DNA from: a virus
IMG/VR virus record: IMGVR_UViG_3300023180_000058
Location: 1 to 59,533 of that record
Length of the DNA stretch: 59,533 nucleotides
Reading direction: 5' to 3' (one strand)
Part shown: one piece after another, positions 12,201 to 19,422 of the stretch
How positions within the stretch are numbered: position 1 is the first letter of the stretch
How the letters are laid out: each line of letters begins with the position of its first letter
Position numbers and translations under genes: made by a program
Notes under the pieces: generated by a model
What the model saw: the letters and a program-made list of their open reading frames with translations, nothing else
What the model was told of the DNA's origin: nothing
Database searches by the model: none

Positions 12201-12412
12201 TTGTGGAGTTGGCCAAGGTCGACGTTGAAGTCGCTAACAACACCACAGAAGCAACTACACCAAGTAGATTTGCAGCTGCCGCAAGTGGACGAGGGGCCAC
12301 AAGACGACGAGGCGATTCCGGCGCTGCTGAAGGTGGAGCAACATCAAGAACAACACCCGAACGGGCGGGTGTACCAAGGGGCACCGCCCCGGATTCCCCT
12401 ACCGGTGGATAA
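3224..12412 (+). CDS. Giant virion protein (3062 aa) with LamG-like domain
   Basis: The largest gene of the window. Its ATG overlaps the preceding TAA by one base. The N-terminus (MTIKKYF) echoes that of its upstream neighbour. Residues about 166-390 form a LamG/concanavalin-A-like sandwich: ATVEFWLKKDEF, then GWTHFAFA...IKLYKNGELD, then GSVDEFRYWKTTRTERDI. Residues about 470-620 contain LIYQNIYNNLADLVKQKGTREAIRNILHTMGVG, a pattern I know from large tail or baseplate proteins. The remaining ~2400 residues are Ser/Thr/Asn-rich, beta-looking and unrecognised. The last ~50 residues are a Gly/Arg/Ala-rich tail. It is probably a baseplate-attached adhesion or wedge-extension protein; it could occupy the gp7 position. 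No catalytic motif was seen. Confidence 0.6.
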   Translation: MTIKKYFENNSFSNNSLTDLENKEGIDFESFEYLDELEKQRTRFIPNVDFSKPENFAFYGLAEQYYKDAIARVINNYPYDGSKKELTEWYNDSTYFDLYVFENEYPRSNGYGIFSADGWGTQTSTVDGYGLPATLEYIFIKGGPNAGPNNTYVGGNIYDPSKQRNSNLALNLDTKGATVEFWLKKDEFIPSSTAREVVFDLWNNELSSSDDYGRFRIELNTSSAGAGNFASSKAFRAIIHSGSNRQEVLLGDYTTTASFISQGWTHFAFATSKSTIKLYKNGELDSSATYGSDFGNVSGTLNAFVGALITNPSGSTATTGSGKLSGSVDEFRYWKTTRTERDIERNWFTNVYGGTNTDDANTDLGVYFKFNEGITGDTTIDATVLDYSGRISNGAWTGYTSNSRNIGSAIVSASAAEKEFKDPILRTTNALYTTYYNNSLEKGKRHDLNNSSNIYFSFPDWIIDEDLESGEKLLQLAQAAASYFDTAQLQVQSLRELKDIEYSSQTDVLDDKPNPFAERLLTERGMIAPDFFVERTVLEDLSQKTSGETLESDLFDLKNLIYQNIYNNLADLVKQKGTREAIRNILHTMGVGEELVSAKTYIDSEKLVLEDEKSYNNQSIRFIDFSKINFRDAVVYQTGSTSNELGYISSSSDKNALCVESFVRFPKIDENTNIDLIPNFLVSSLFGFHDIDDTSAPYNTWQSPAAASAFVRAVKNNYLAEQVYFELSSSVVGVTALTSSNFYNVYNNSDWYFSVQLQPQDILFPSSSAPDYDLIFSGYSYSGNNLNESFVVSSSVSRATALSFLQTNQKAYIGAERTNFTAGTVYSSDVRNAGLRFWLRNLTVDEQKDHAQDFLNYGSSTRLDNAYSLTSSVRQGDLAPTDYLALNWQFDKITTTDASGLIEVLDSTSGSSERRTRGTYVNEIAGYHHPATSYEFPTSSTDVVQTLFIDSYSPVEFDGYNSDNLIQIKTTENEKYGLNSRFVSFVSTVEKSAQAGINEEMLKMFGSVKELASNFAQPADRYKKEYKNLRFLRERFFKNVANDVDVEDFLHFYRWIDNAVQALVGQFIPAAANFNEDVFNVIESHVLERNKYQTKFPTLEHRQPGLIGSAQSLSSLSPIWRLGHAPIPEAQNTNSVWWKLRVERSNPVITSGDSNVDADREQIRLVKLSTVNRSYTTPQSFKVDDFYTEKDTRKATYWDSAIKEFGTIVGSETEDYLVSYANDVASLEDSNDVVEPNKKVRMDFKVQNNRESSESYSYGKGHLLAPYTMWSSSIDTGYQADLSSNFKTDIGINNQHDDTYSKFRNAPLQSPFTEGWVGGRQYRHIALNNGSDAFGTRPEGFYLTLTGSSNKQIRVTKTSYTNDGTADSDTPRASLFRDELAKRPINIANRQYSTASSRLGNFRNEYEVVMTNGRTKNNLWFHDNFASVLSQTEIWNLNLEPGVAAVTAEAASGQIVINNNSLNGETLTIPYTDVDSVTFTYKPSPTGPLDIQIGGGAGVTATNTRNKIASAAAAPLNTLLNVGGSSATITLEFKTAYVGADRNNTITSTAGGKLSLSGFSGGVDGVDYVPATPYANGTLPTREVVKSVIVNRFSAPGGPEIQSRGYLEPTGEEFSPYNAYPFRNTSVIYSSGSGNNDFTGALGPRVNTYTNIHTQNDGLRVLLSRRRGKYGVDSVFGSVRELDYNTTGSYQQVYDNPISQSTGINYDNFFVSHQIPRTPANYSWVANALNGSSGSFSYSRNATIPSGSTSQAVPFAELISSIERTTTDNRAFTGLFSGSSTPTSAVLTSSIYASMVDQGTTEITNELTASNVGINNFHIYTHAINNSIFGHNSFSQIRGGDTRQARSLRENNTLSFSYLGSRRKVDGGSIPIELVKNISMAPIVEHYPVKHQLLIGDKKPNFQYSFGNELEYLPLSDKQINAIAGTTEIRRKKKTNFNYISDSYVLGTSTQLRNIVYKQNIWPKAERTFIKESRQRTQFAINWWSSGRSTRSRNDVDNSLGNNVLTQSIWALDGVLNPTDQPQNLFTTFVSSSTDQYSNKYIFGAGELNNDCSLSYAVLAFASSGSLRFGGIPPSPFEQLTADQVLMESKVKSSTLYSRPFTINVQNLIYSYTGSGFPDVQAFVPHQIIGATPWTAAEEAGKEPFYYEDYDAYVQEARSAGKEYSVIPEFRISETIDQILTGEDGLSTILSPMLSITGGYLVDDTNNAFYTDYVNSDFLKYFNVIKNKHDSAGIENAGVLKLSCKAIKKFLPYEGFYPAQRVLQLGTLFSQSFSDVITTNGTGHPLRTNGVNAGGSFRTAMAPFFSPGVLCNSIKSGISVGYPIFTSSFDVLTQCTGTYLGNGSTAVYDGFSARISASFNYRMPFESVTDPLSFITTIIDSEPDESAVLYSTASYDSSRAGSPLYSYAVNNFLAETMNLFLANRSVSSLVSSGENDFGPFIPGNEYRMKVRVFEEGIDMYTGDRSFGPAVDDANNTNGTPVSYLPFLPPYDIGSTTQEEGVELVFKPTAEIHSIDYILSNLTESFTIYDDLGIAEGDSFGVDGRTKLTDSIQLKRKVEVGKSSRAVPSAPEYAISIQPKWETPVLDFSHRTSSMNVTNTSAQLTFEVDYSQLSSGDTVTLPDGNIGVTFTAKNANSFSDGEVRIGVSANEFLQNLHACITSSVGGIYSKATTLNNNFTCSVNSNAFTMSARVPGALENVVYSTSDANAFFNFNETIGSGFYDNSSVSDNYYVGMWHQYGRIPTGSQGIKMQITEPIITDTTGSLAQALGFTNTPVKIGEIADKRTVKEAIVAIPYTIVEGEKRLFPIDYAQFQSAKTFVRNGERNERPPVRDEYINLARKGQEYVLPPKYDFFYNTMRLSPSPSAAGLREGIAPFAMFIFEFNMTLNRQDLADIWQNLPPTSTSGKKDLTSGFDKEESTVDVAYGEEGSWFPEGLPANTRWMVFKVKQRAAYDYYEQVRNSSLAKGLGERVNAQGAFVNPTYSYNWPYDFFSFVELAKVDVEVANNTTEATTPSRFAAAASGRGATRRRGDSGAAEGGATSRTTPERAGVPRGTAPDSPTGG

Positions 12413-12415
12413 AAA

Positions 12416-13423
12416 ATGAGCTTATTCGATTCAAAACAAGAAGTAATAAACATAGAACTAACTTCATATGGAAAAAAGAAGCTAGCATCAGGAAAGTTTA
12501 GGCCTTCCTTCTATGCTTTTTTTGATGATGACGTTATTTATGATGGAGCTTATGCTGCCTTGACAGAAAGCGCAAATGGCGAAGCAGACGATCGTGTAAG
12601 AAAAGAAACACCATACTTAAAAACAACTTATTCTATTGTTGGCGCTGATACCAAACTAAATAAAGGCAACGGCGACCAAGAACTTTTTGACAACATTCGC
12701 TTATATGAAAACAACAACTTACTCAAATATGGCTTAGGAACATCAAAAATAGGCGAAGTAACCGGATCTCAAATCAGTGTTAACTTTTTAGATGGCACAC
12801 TAACAAATGTATATACTACTGCTTCTGCATTTATCTTTGGGGAGAAAACTGCTTACGACAAGCCTCAGACAAAACTGGTTACACAAAACTTGGATTTATC
12901 CCCACACATAAGAAGCTTGCCGGACCCGTCAATGACATTCCCACCAGAGTTGACTGACCCTGATAGAATAGAACCGGCCATTGTTTCTCCGGTTCTCCAA
13001 GATAATAAGTATGTTTTTCTTGAAGTTGACGAGCTGCTCTTAGCGGTTGACGAACTAAACTCTATTGAGGCTTATGACAACTTTGAAATAAGCGTCTACA
13101 AGATCGAAACAAACGAAAATGACGAAGAAGAATATAGAAAACTAAACTTTAAAACCAAGCAAGAACAAGTCAATGAAGAAGGGTTTTTGATGGATGAAGC
13201 TGAAATCTCAGCACAAAACTCTACAATAACACCAGATGATGTTGAATATTATTTTGACATACAAATCGACGAAGAAATAGACCCGGCACTACTTACTAGT
13301 AAAGTTCCAAGAGATTCACTTGGGTACCCGATTTTAGACAATCCCTTGATTCAGAATACGTTTGATATAAGACTAGATGCGGACTTCTCCAGAAAAAGAG
13401 ATGACGCTGGGGAGCCTTGCTAA
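12416..13423 (+). CDS. Virion protein with 'LT..G...LA.G.F' N-terminal module
   Basis: A 335-residue protein starting 4 bases after the giant gene. The N-terminus reads SLFDSKQEVINIELTSYGKK followed by LASGKFRPSFYAFFDDD, and the same module occurs at the start of the gene at 19423 (LTDEGRRRLAEGKGTF..FALGDDEIDY). I recognise this module from structural proteins of marine T4-like phages, but no function is established to my knowledge. The remainder is acidic, with a stretch rich in Asp/Glu around residues 215-285. It may act as a connector between the large tail proteins that flank it. The downstream ATG overlaps its stop codon. Role inferred from position only. Confidence 0.55.
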   Translation: MSLFDSKQEVINIELTSYGKKKLASGKFRPSFYAFFDDDVIYDGAYAALTESANGEADDRVRKETPYLKTTYSIVGADTKLNKGNGDQELFDNIRLYENNNLLKYGLGTSKIGEVTGSQISVNFLDGTLTNVYTTASAFIFGEKTAYDKPQTKLVTQNLDLSPHIRSLPDPSMTFPPELTDPDRIEPAIVSPVLQDNKYVFLEVDELLLAVDELNSIEAYDNFEISVYKIETNENDEEEYRKLNFKTKQEQVNEEGFLMDEAEISAQNSTITPDDVEYYFDIQIDEEIDPALLTSKVPRDSLGYPILDNPLIQNTFDIRLDADFSRKRDDAGEPC

Positions 13424-16131
13424 TGATTATAACTACAACTGGCCAGGGCGCCGCAAAAATAAACTTTGATAAGTTGTATGTTTCTGAATCGGGGACGAAA
13501 GTAGATCTAAGTCTTGAAATTCCAACAAGGTCAGCCGTTAAATATGCCCGACTAGGCATACAGATGCAGTTCCGGCTGACAACTGTTGCTATCCCTGATG
13601 ACTTACAATACAATGCGTACAAAGAAGACCAAGACCGGCTAAAAAGAGATGTTCTGCAAAAAAGCCTCCCAACAGAATCAAAATACGTTGATATTGATTT
13701 TTCTTTTTTAGATAGCGCACCCATAAGAACAACACCAGATGGCAACAGCGTATATAGGATAGGTACTTTTGATGTCCAACACACACAAGAAGCATTTAAA
13801 AGAAGAAACATTTTTGCTTTTTGTACTAGGATAATCGACTATTCTCCATCATTTCTTTCCAGAGTCACAAGATTTATAAGTTCTACTTTTTTTTCAATAA
13901 AAGAAGGAAATGAAATATACACGCCGCCAAACCCTGACGTCTTAGTACTGGAAGCTTCTTTGAACACCCTGTTAAGAAACGCACTGGAGGTTGAACCCGA
14001 AACCACCGTATCCAAGCCGACAGCGTTCTCTCAGCTGTTTCCAAGCATAAAAGATGATGGATTTAACTTTTTATATTTCCTTGATTTAAGACAGGTCCTA
14101 GAAAACAACTCTGATTTATTTTCTTTGTTATCTAAAAACGAGCAAGAAAGAGCAATAGAATCAACAATCATCAAAGATCAGTTGTTTTTAAAAGAAAGCA
14201 ATGTTAAACCTACAGCGCCAGAGTTCTTGAATAACGCTTTACAAGTTTCACAAGCAACCGGTCGCACGATCTTAAACCTCCCAGAGAACGTTATAGCTTT
14301 TACCGGCGGCGACGAGATAAAAGAATACTCAAAAAATCTAAAATACAAATTTAATACAAACATTATTTTTCTTAATGGCATTTATCCTGTTATAGAGCGA
14401 CTAATAAATAACATAAGAGAGATTGAAAGCTTTAGATCCTTTATGGACGACGCTTTTGCCAGGACAGTTTTTTATAATAGAAGAACACAAGCTTTTTACC
14501 GAAATGGCTTGCCAACATTACGAGAAGATCTTCGGAGAGAGTTTAACATCAGCAAAGCTCAAGATTATCCGGATCGCATAGACTATTTTATCAAAGTCAT
14601 GGAAGAGATAATCCAAGCAACTGCAAAGTTTGATTCTGTTTTTCTGGAGCCGATTGTGCGACGAGCTGTTGAACAACTAAGAAAACTAATCTCTTTGGAT
14701 GAAAATGCGAACACAAATGAATACTCTTTTGAGTTATTCTTTAGGTTCTTTGATAGCCTAGTGAAAGAACTTCAGCAAGTTTTCCTTGGGGTTGGTTTCC
14801 AATTATCGGGCGCCTTTAGCGGGAAGGGAAAGAGTGGGAGCTCAACAAACCCTGAGAAAACTCTAATCAAAGTCAAGCACTTTTTTGGATATGAGTTTAA
14901 GCCAGAAGATTATTATTTAAAGTATTCTTACATGGACAACACGACACAGGCCAGCTTCCCGACGATACCCGAAAGCACTTATAGGCTTTTGATGAACAGA
15001 AATATACGCAAGTATTTCACATCAGACACCCCCACAAGGTCTCCTGCCATAGCCGGTGAAGAGAATAAGGATCGTTATAGTGTAGTGCCAACAATGAACT
15101 ATCTTACTGTCCGATCGGTAAAGAAGCGAAACGAAGTTGTTTTTGATAACACTAGTCCAAATTTTTCTTCGGAGATGTCAGAAGTCCAAGGCGCAAAATC
15201 TAGTTATCTAACAGCATTAAACATCATCAAAAATAAACTGCTAAGCATCAACATTGAGCGCCTTGAAGACATATCACCAGAAAGCCCAGCGCTAAAAGCC
15301 AGCTTATACAATGCGATAAACGAAGTATACAACCTTATTTCCTTTATTCCATTTCCTTTCGTTGTCGACAAATCTGATGACTTTAGAAGAGAAACAACCG
15401 ATTCTATCCTAGAAAGCGCAGTATCAAATGATGTTTTGCGTCCATCGGAAGACGAAAATAACGAAATCGTAGAAGCAATCTACAATCTGGATGGAGATTT
15501 TGAGAATCTAGACGAACTAAACGCAACCATTGAGAACAGACTAAGTGTCCTAACTCTATTTCTAGATTATGTTGAGAATCTAATAGAGCACCCAGCCAAT
15601 CATGACTTCGCCTTGTTAAATGCTAGATTGAGAAATTCAGATCAATTTTTAAGATCCATAAGATCAATCAGTGGAATTGAGACAGTTAACGGCGAGGGTA
15701 GGACTACCTCAGAGATTAGATTACCATATCCTTTATATTCGCTTTATGAGACATTCCAAACAACTCCAGCTGGAGGAAGAATAACTTTCTTTTGGGGCGG
15801 GCGGTCAGTCTTGGAAAACCCTCTCAATTCATCGTTTATCAGGCTCAACTTCGCAAACATCAAAGAAATACAAGTCTTAACAGGATTTAACACCCTAGAA
15901 GGCGGCCGCCCAAATCTTGCCAGTCCTGTTTTTGAGGCTGTATCGCCATTTGAAATTTTTGAGCCGAACAGCGCACTATTTTGTAAGATGTCTAATTATA
16001 ACATAGGGTATAAAAATACTATGTGGTATTTGAACAGCAATAACCTTTTGGGGCTCAAGGGAGAAGCAGAGCATTTCCTCATGATCAACATTGAGTCAAG
16101 TCCCGTAGTGTCCATCGAGCCCGGTACTTAA
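13423..16131 (+). CDS. Large virion protein of unknown function (902 aa)
   Basis: I place the start at the ATG of the TAATG overlap (13423); an in-frame TTG two codons upstream (13417) is less likely. The protein begins MIITTTGQGAAKINFDKLYV and has mixed alpha/beta character, with several amphipathic helical stretches (about residues 190-330 and 400-450). No domain was recognised and there is no signal peptide or membrane segment. Placement inside the run of large tail genes and tight spacing support a structural role, probably baseplate or fibre-associated. It could also be a baseplate assembly factor. Confidence 0.5.
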   Translation: MIITTTGQGAAKINFDKLYVSESGTKVDLSLEIPTRSAVKYARLGIQMQFRLTTVAIPDDLQYNAYKEDQDRLKRDVLQKSLPTESKYVDIDFSFLDSAPIRTTPDGNSVYRIGTFDVQHTQEAFKRRNIFAFCTRIIDYSPSFLSRVTRFISSTFFSIKEGNEIYTPPNPDVLVLEASLNTLLRNALEVEPETTVSKPTAFSQLFPSIKDDGFNFLYFLDLRQVLENNSDLFSLLSKNEQERAIESTIIKDQLFLKESNVKPTAPEFLNNALQVSQATGRTILNLPENVIAFTGGDEIKEYSKNLKYKFNTNIIFLNGIYPVIERLINNIREIESFRSFMDDAFARTVFYNRRTQAFYRNGLPTLREDLRREFNISKAQDYPDRIDYFIKVMEEIIQATAKFDSVFLEPIVRRAVEQLRKLISLDENANTNEYSFELFFRFFDSLVKELQQVFLGVGFQLSGAFSGKGKSGSSTNPEKTLIKVKHFFGYEFKPEDYYLKYSYMDNTTQASFPTIPESTYRLLMNRNIRKYFTSDTPTRSPAIAGEENKDRYSVVPTMNYLTVRSVKKRNEVVFDNTSPNFSSEMSEVQGAKSSYLTALNIIKNKLLSINIERLEDISPESPALKASLYNAINEVYNLISFIPFPFVVDKSDDFRRETTDSILESAVSNDVLRPSEDENNEIVEAIYNLDGDFENLDELNATIENRLSVLTLFLDYVENLIEHPANHDFALLNARLRNSDQFLRSIRSISGIETVNGEGRTTSEIRLPYPLYSLYETFQTTPAGGRITFFWGGRSVLENPLNSSFIRLNFANIKEIQVLTGFNTLEGGRPNLASPVFEAVSPFEIFEPNSALFCKMSNYNIGYKNTMWYLNSNNLLGLKGEAEHFLMINIESSPVVSIEPGT

Positions 16132-16145
16132 GAATAAAAATTATA

Positions 16146-19100
16146 ATGCCAGCATCTTTATCAAATAGAAGTTTACAGTTTTACAACAATGAAACTGTTT
16201 TTGATTTAAACTTAAAGCAGACAGTCTTCCTTCCGACGGACGCCAGCGTCGACGTTTTCCGTTATCTAACCGGACTGGCCAGATACAAAACAACAACCGG
16301 TGAAGAAGTCACGTTAGGTAACATTACTGAGTTTGCCGTCGACGGCGGCGCAGAGATTATTGACAGTTCCGGCGGGGGTACCGTTGTAAGATTTGATGAG
16401 GGCTTTCAGCGTGATTACCGCATACCTTTCTCAGAGATCGCATTTATAAGAAACAGAACAACCCAAAAGGTTGATAACGATCCAGGATCTTTATTTTATG
16501 AGTCTTTTCAAGACATTAGATTTTACTTTCGAAGTTTAGATTGGGTGAAAATCTTTTATTCAAAGGAGGTCTTCGAAGAGTTTCTTCAGAGGGGCGATTT
16601 CGAAGGAGAACTGTACGTCTCCGCCAGTGAGGACGTACCCGACATCGAGGGCGAGCGAATGCTGATGGAGAAGTGTGAGGCGACAATATCTGACTTGGCG
16701 CCGAGAACCGCCGGACTTAGTTCGATAGGATTCGTTCGTCGCCCGGCATCCATGTCGACGTGGTTAGATACATTTACGATCAATTCATATTCAGACCTAA
16801 ACATCAACACTAAAGCGCCAGTGCCCGAGACGCTAATAAAGATGGAGAAAGAGTCAAATTTAGAAGCAGTATCTGATTTAAGATTTATTGTCGACGAGAA
16901 CTACAATTTCTTATCTAGAGAGTTCGAATTCGGAGAAAGAGCGCCGGCAAACCGATTCTACACAGGCTTTGAGGAAAGTTTGATGCCATCAAGCTATCTT
17001 TTAAGTGTAATATCATATTTAGAGGGGTTGCTACAAGATGCTGAGGCCGAGAGACCAAGAACGAGAACTGAAGGCGAAATAAAAAGTATTGGTATGTATA
17101 TTGGTGTTCTCAAGAGTGCACTCTTTTTTGGTGATAATAATTTTGAACAACCACTACAATCAAGGTTTGGCCCGAAATCTAAAGATAAACTAACAAGAGA
17201 TTTATACAACAAGTTTGGCATTTCAATCAAAAACCTTGATGATTTTCAGTTCCAAGTGGCATATGGAGATTTGGCTGAACAACAAAAGAGAAGATTAATC
17301 TTGATTGATCCGACAGTCTCACAAAACTTTAATTTTCAATCGCTCTTCCCATTCGGCAACAGAATAGAGATCTCGGATCTTCCTTCAAGTCAGCCTAATT
17401 TGCACCTGTTGGACACCCTGACACGCTATAGCCTAGAAACAGAAATAATGCTTAACTTGATGGATGGCACGACAACACCTGGCAGTGTGATAACATCAAG
17501 ACGAAAAAATCTCTTCATTGCTGATTACTTTACCGGACGACGAACAACAACCTCGTCTAGATCAACAAGAGAGTTTGATTTTTCTACAATCTTCGACAAC
17601 ACAACACAACCATATACCATTAATAGTTTGACCGGAAGAATTGGATTTTTTGATAAATCCGACATTCTTGATCAAATAGTTCAGTTTAACTCAAACTTTA
17701 CAACACCCTACAAGAATAATCTCAACTTAACCAACTATAGAGATGAAGGATTTGCTTCAAACCTTGAATTTCTTAATCAACTTAGAATAACCATCCAAAA
17801 CATTTCATCAGACAGCCTTCCGAGCCTTCAAGACCTATTTTTGTCAAGAAAGAACAATTATTTTGAGATTTTTGCTTACAAGGTTGTTAAAAGAAACATT
17901 TCAACAGGAGCCCAACAGCAATTCTTTATTCTCAACAGACAAAAAGAACTTGTAGAGTTTTTTGATACTCAAGTTAAGCCAAATCAAGAATACGAATACT
18001 CTTTATCTGCATTAGCATTTGTTTTAGAAAATTCTTATCGCTATGAGAAGCCTCTAGATGAAGATATAGAATCTGGTGTTGACCTTGATGGAGGTTTTCG
18101 TTCCGAACAAAACAGATACATTTTAGGCTCAAGGGTAAGAATCAGACAACAACCAAAGATAATAGAACTTCCATTGGCTTTTGAGAACTCAGTTTTAACA
18201 GACGCTCCTCCAGTTAGGCCGAACGTTGAGTTTTATCCAGTAAAAGACTTTAATGACAGAGTTAAGATTAGACTCTCATCAATGAACGCAACAGAGCACG
18301 CATTGCCTGTGGCGATTGAGAGCGGAGATGTAGCTTTATTCCAAAAGATAAGACGATCTCAAAAAGTAAATACAAATGAAAAGATAAGATTCCACTCAGA
18401 CGAGACCCCAGCAGCCTTTGAGGTGTTCAGGTTGGAACAAAAGCCAGAATCAATTCAAGATTTTGTTAGAGGAAAAAGAATCATAAGAAGTGTAACATCA
18501 AATGATCAAAGCACAGATGGCACTTCCTTTATGGATGGTATAGTTGCTAATGTAGACTATTACTATCTTTTCAGAACCTTGGACTTTCACGGAAACATCT
18601 CCAACCCAACTGAAGTATTTAAGTTTACGTTAGTTGATAACGAAGGAGCGCTCCAGCCTTTACTTTCTACGTTTTCTCTTGAAGAAATGTTTGGCACTCT
18701 ACAGGAATTCGGACTTTTCTTCAGAAAAAAGAAAAAAGATACTAACTCCAAAAATGTAAGAAGGTTTATAAAGATTAGGCCTAACGCTCAAGAAATCTCT
18801 TTTGTTCCTGGACAATTTAATGGAAAGAGATCAGAGGATGTTTCATCAGTAACTCTTGGTAGAGTCGTTGTACCATCATTTTTTCCAGGAAGTGAAGGGC
18901 CAGATAGGGTAGAAACACAAAACAACATTATCAATCAAAGATACATGCTTGAATTAAAATCTAAAAAAACAGGCAAGTCAATCTTTATTGAGTTTAAATA
19001 TGTTCTAAACAATTTTAACATTGCAACATTGGAAAGAAGAACCATGGTACCGGATACTGTCACAGAAAGAGACATACAAGATGCCATAGCAAGAAGAAAC

Positions 19101-19334
19101 GAAGGCGGACCGGACGGTGGGTACCGTGGAGGGGAAGTCTCCGAAATTCTGCCACCGGGTACCAGCACAAGAACGATCCCCGCAGGCAGCAGCGACGGCG
19201 ACTCCGGAGGTGGTGGCAAACTTCCCGACGATAGACGTGACACCGGCGAGCGTAGTGACTTTGGAGGATACGGAGGTGGTGGCAAACTTCCCGACGATAG
19301 ACGTGGCACTGGCGATCGACGATTCCTTCCGTGA
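16146..19334 (+). CDS. Large virion protein (1062 aa) with Gly-rich repeat tail
   Basis: The gene starts 14 bases after its neighbour. The body is unrecognised; around residues 560-770 it looks like fibronectin-type or beta-sandwich material (YEYSLSALAFVLENS; VDYYYLFRTLDFHGN). From about residue 1005 the composition changes to a Gly/Asp/Arg tail containing two copies of GGGGKLPDDRR, 22 residues apart, and it ends RRFLP. The DNA of this tail and two patches near 16230-16400 and 16600-16760 look more GC-rich than the rest of the gene. A second frame is also open across the tail (19117-19380), so a frameshift or sequencing error near the end cannot be excluded. Structural role inferred from context. 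Confidence 0.5.
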   Translation: MPASLSNRSLQFYNNETVFDLNLKQTVFLPTDASVDVFRYLTGLARYKTTTGEEVTLGNITEFAVDGGAEIIDSSGGGTVVRFDEGFQRDYRIPFSEIAFIRNRTTQKVDNDPGSLFYESFQDIRFYFRSLDWVKIFYSKEVFEEFLQRGDFEGELYVSASEDVPDIEGERMLMEKCEATISDLAPRTAGLSSIGFVRRPASMSTWLDTFTINSYSDLNINTKAPVPETLIKMEKESNLEAVSDLRFIVDENYNFLSREFEFGERAPANRFYTGFEESLMPSSYLLSVISYLEGLLQDAEAERPRTRTEGEIKSIGMYIGVLKSALFFGDNNFEQPLQSRFGPKSKDKLTRDLYNKFGISIKNLDDFQFQVAYGDLAEQQKRRLILIDPTVSQNFNFQSLFPFGNRIEISDLPSSQPNLHLLDTLTRYSLETEIMLNLMDGTTTPGSVITSRRKNLFIADYFTGRRTTTSSRSTREFDFSTIFDNTTQPYTINSLTGRIGFFDKSDILDQIVQFNSNFTTPYKNNLNLTNYRDEGFASNLEFLNQLRITIQNISSDSLPSLQDLFLSRKNNYFEIFAYKVVKRNISTGAQQQFFILNRQKELVEFFDTQVKPNQEYEYSLSALAFVLENSYRYEKPLDEDIESGVDLDGGFRSEQNRYILGSRVRIRQQPKIIELPLAFENSVLTDAPPVRPNVEFYPVKDFNDRVKIRLSSMNATEHALPVAIESGDVALFQKIRRSQKVNTNEKIRFHSDETPAAFEVFRLEQKPESIQDFVRGKRIIRSVTSNDQSTDGTSFMDGIVANVDYYYLFRTLDFHGNISNPTEVFKFTLVDNEGALQPLLSTFSLEEMFGTLQEFGLFFRKKKKDTNSKNVRRFIKIRPNAQEISFVPGQFNGKRSEDVSSVTLGRVVVPSFFPGSEGPDRVETQNNIINQRYMLELKSKKTGKSIFIEFKYVLNNFNIATLERRTMVPDTVTERDIQDAIARRNEGGPDGGYRGGEVSEILPPGTSTRTIPAGSSDGDSGGGGKLPDDRRDTGERSDFGGYGGGGKLPDDRRGTGDRRFLP
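19205..19305 (+). repeat. Two 35-bp direct repeats, 66-bp period, in the 3' end of the 1062-aa gene
   Basis: Identical 35-base copies lie at 19205-19239 and 19271-19305. The 66-base offset is a multiple of three, so the repeat is in frame and encodes the GGGGKLPDDRR peptide twice. This could shrink or expand by recombination or slippage. Confidence 0.9.
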
Positions 19335-19394
19335 ACTCAATCCGACAACTGATGACGATACAACTTATATAATAGAATAAAAATTATTTAACAA

Positions 19395-19403
19395 CTATTT
19401 ATA
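19395..19403 (+). promoter_or_regulatory. Candidate late promoter CTATTTATA
   Basis: An exact CTATTTATA ends 19 bases before the ATG at 19423, followed by an AAGGAG ribosome binding site at 19411-19416. It is one of eight similarly placed copies in the window. It resembles the T4 late promoter TATAAATA in base composition and placement, but has TT where T4 has AA in the middle of the octamer. Confidence 0.55.
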
Positions 19404-19422
19404 GTAAGAAAAGGAGTAACTC

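Noticed and set aside
12147-12453. Open frames on both strands over the end of the 3062-residue gene
   Set aside because: The region is GC-rich, so stops are rare in all frames; the alternatives lack ribosome sites and recognisable motifs.
18935-19340. Two minus-strand open frames (124 and 111 codons) at the end of the 1062-residue gene
   Set aside because: Low-complexity shadows of the Gly/Arg-rich repeat tail; no minus-strand gene is supported anywhere in the window.
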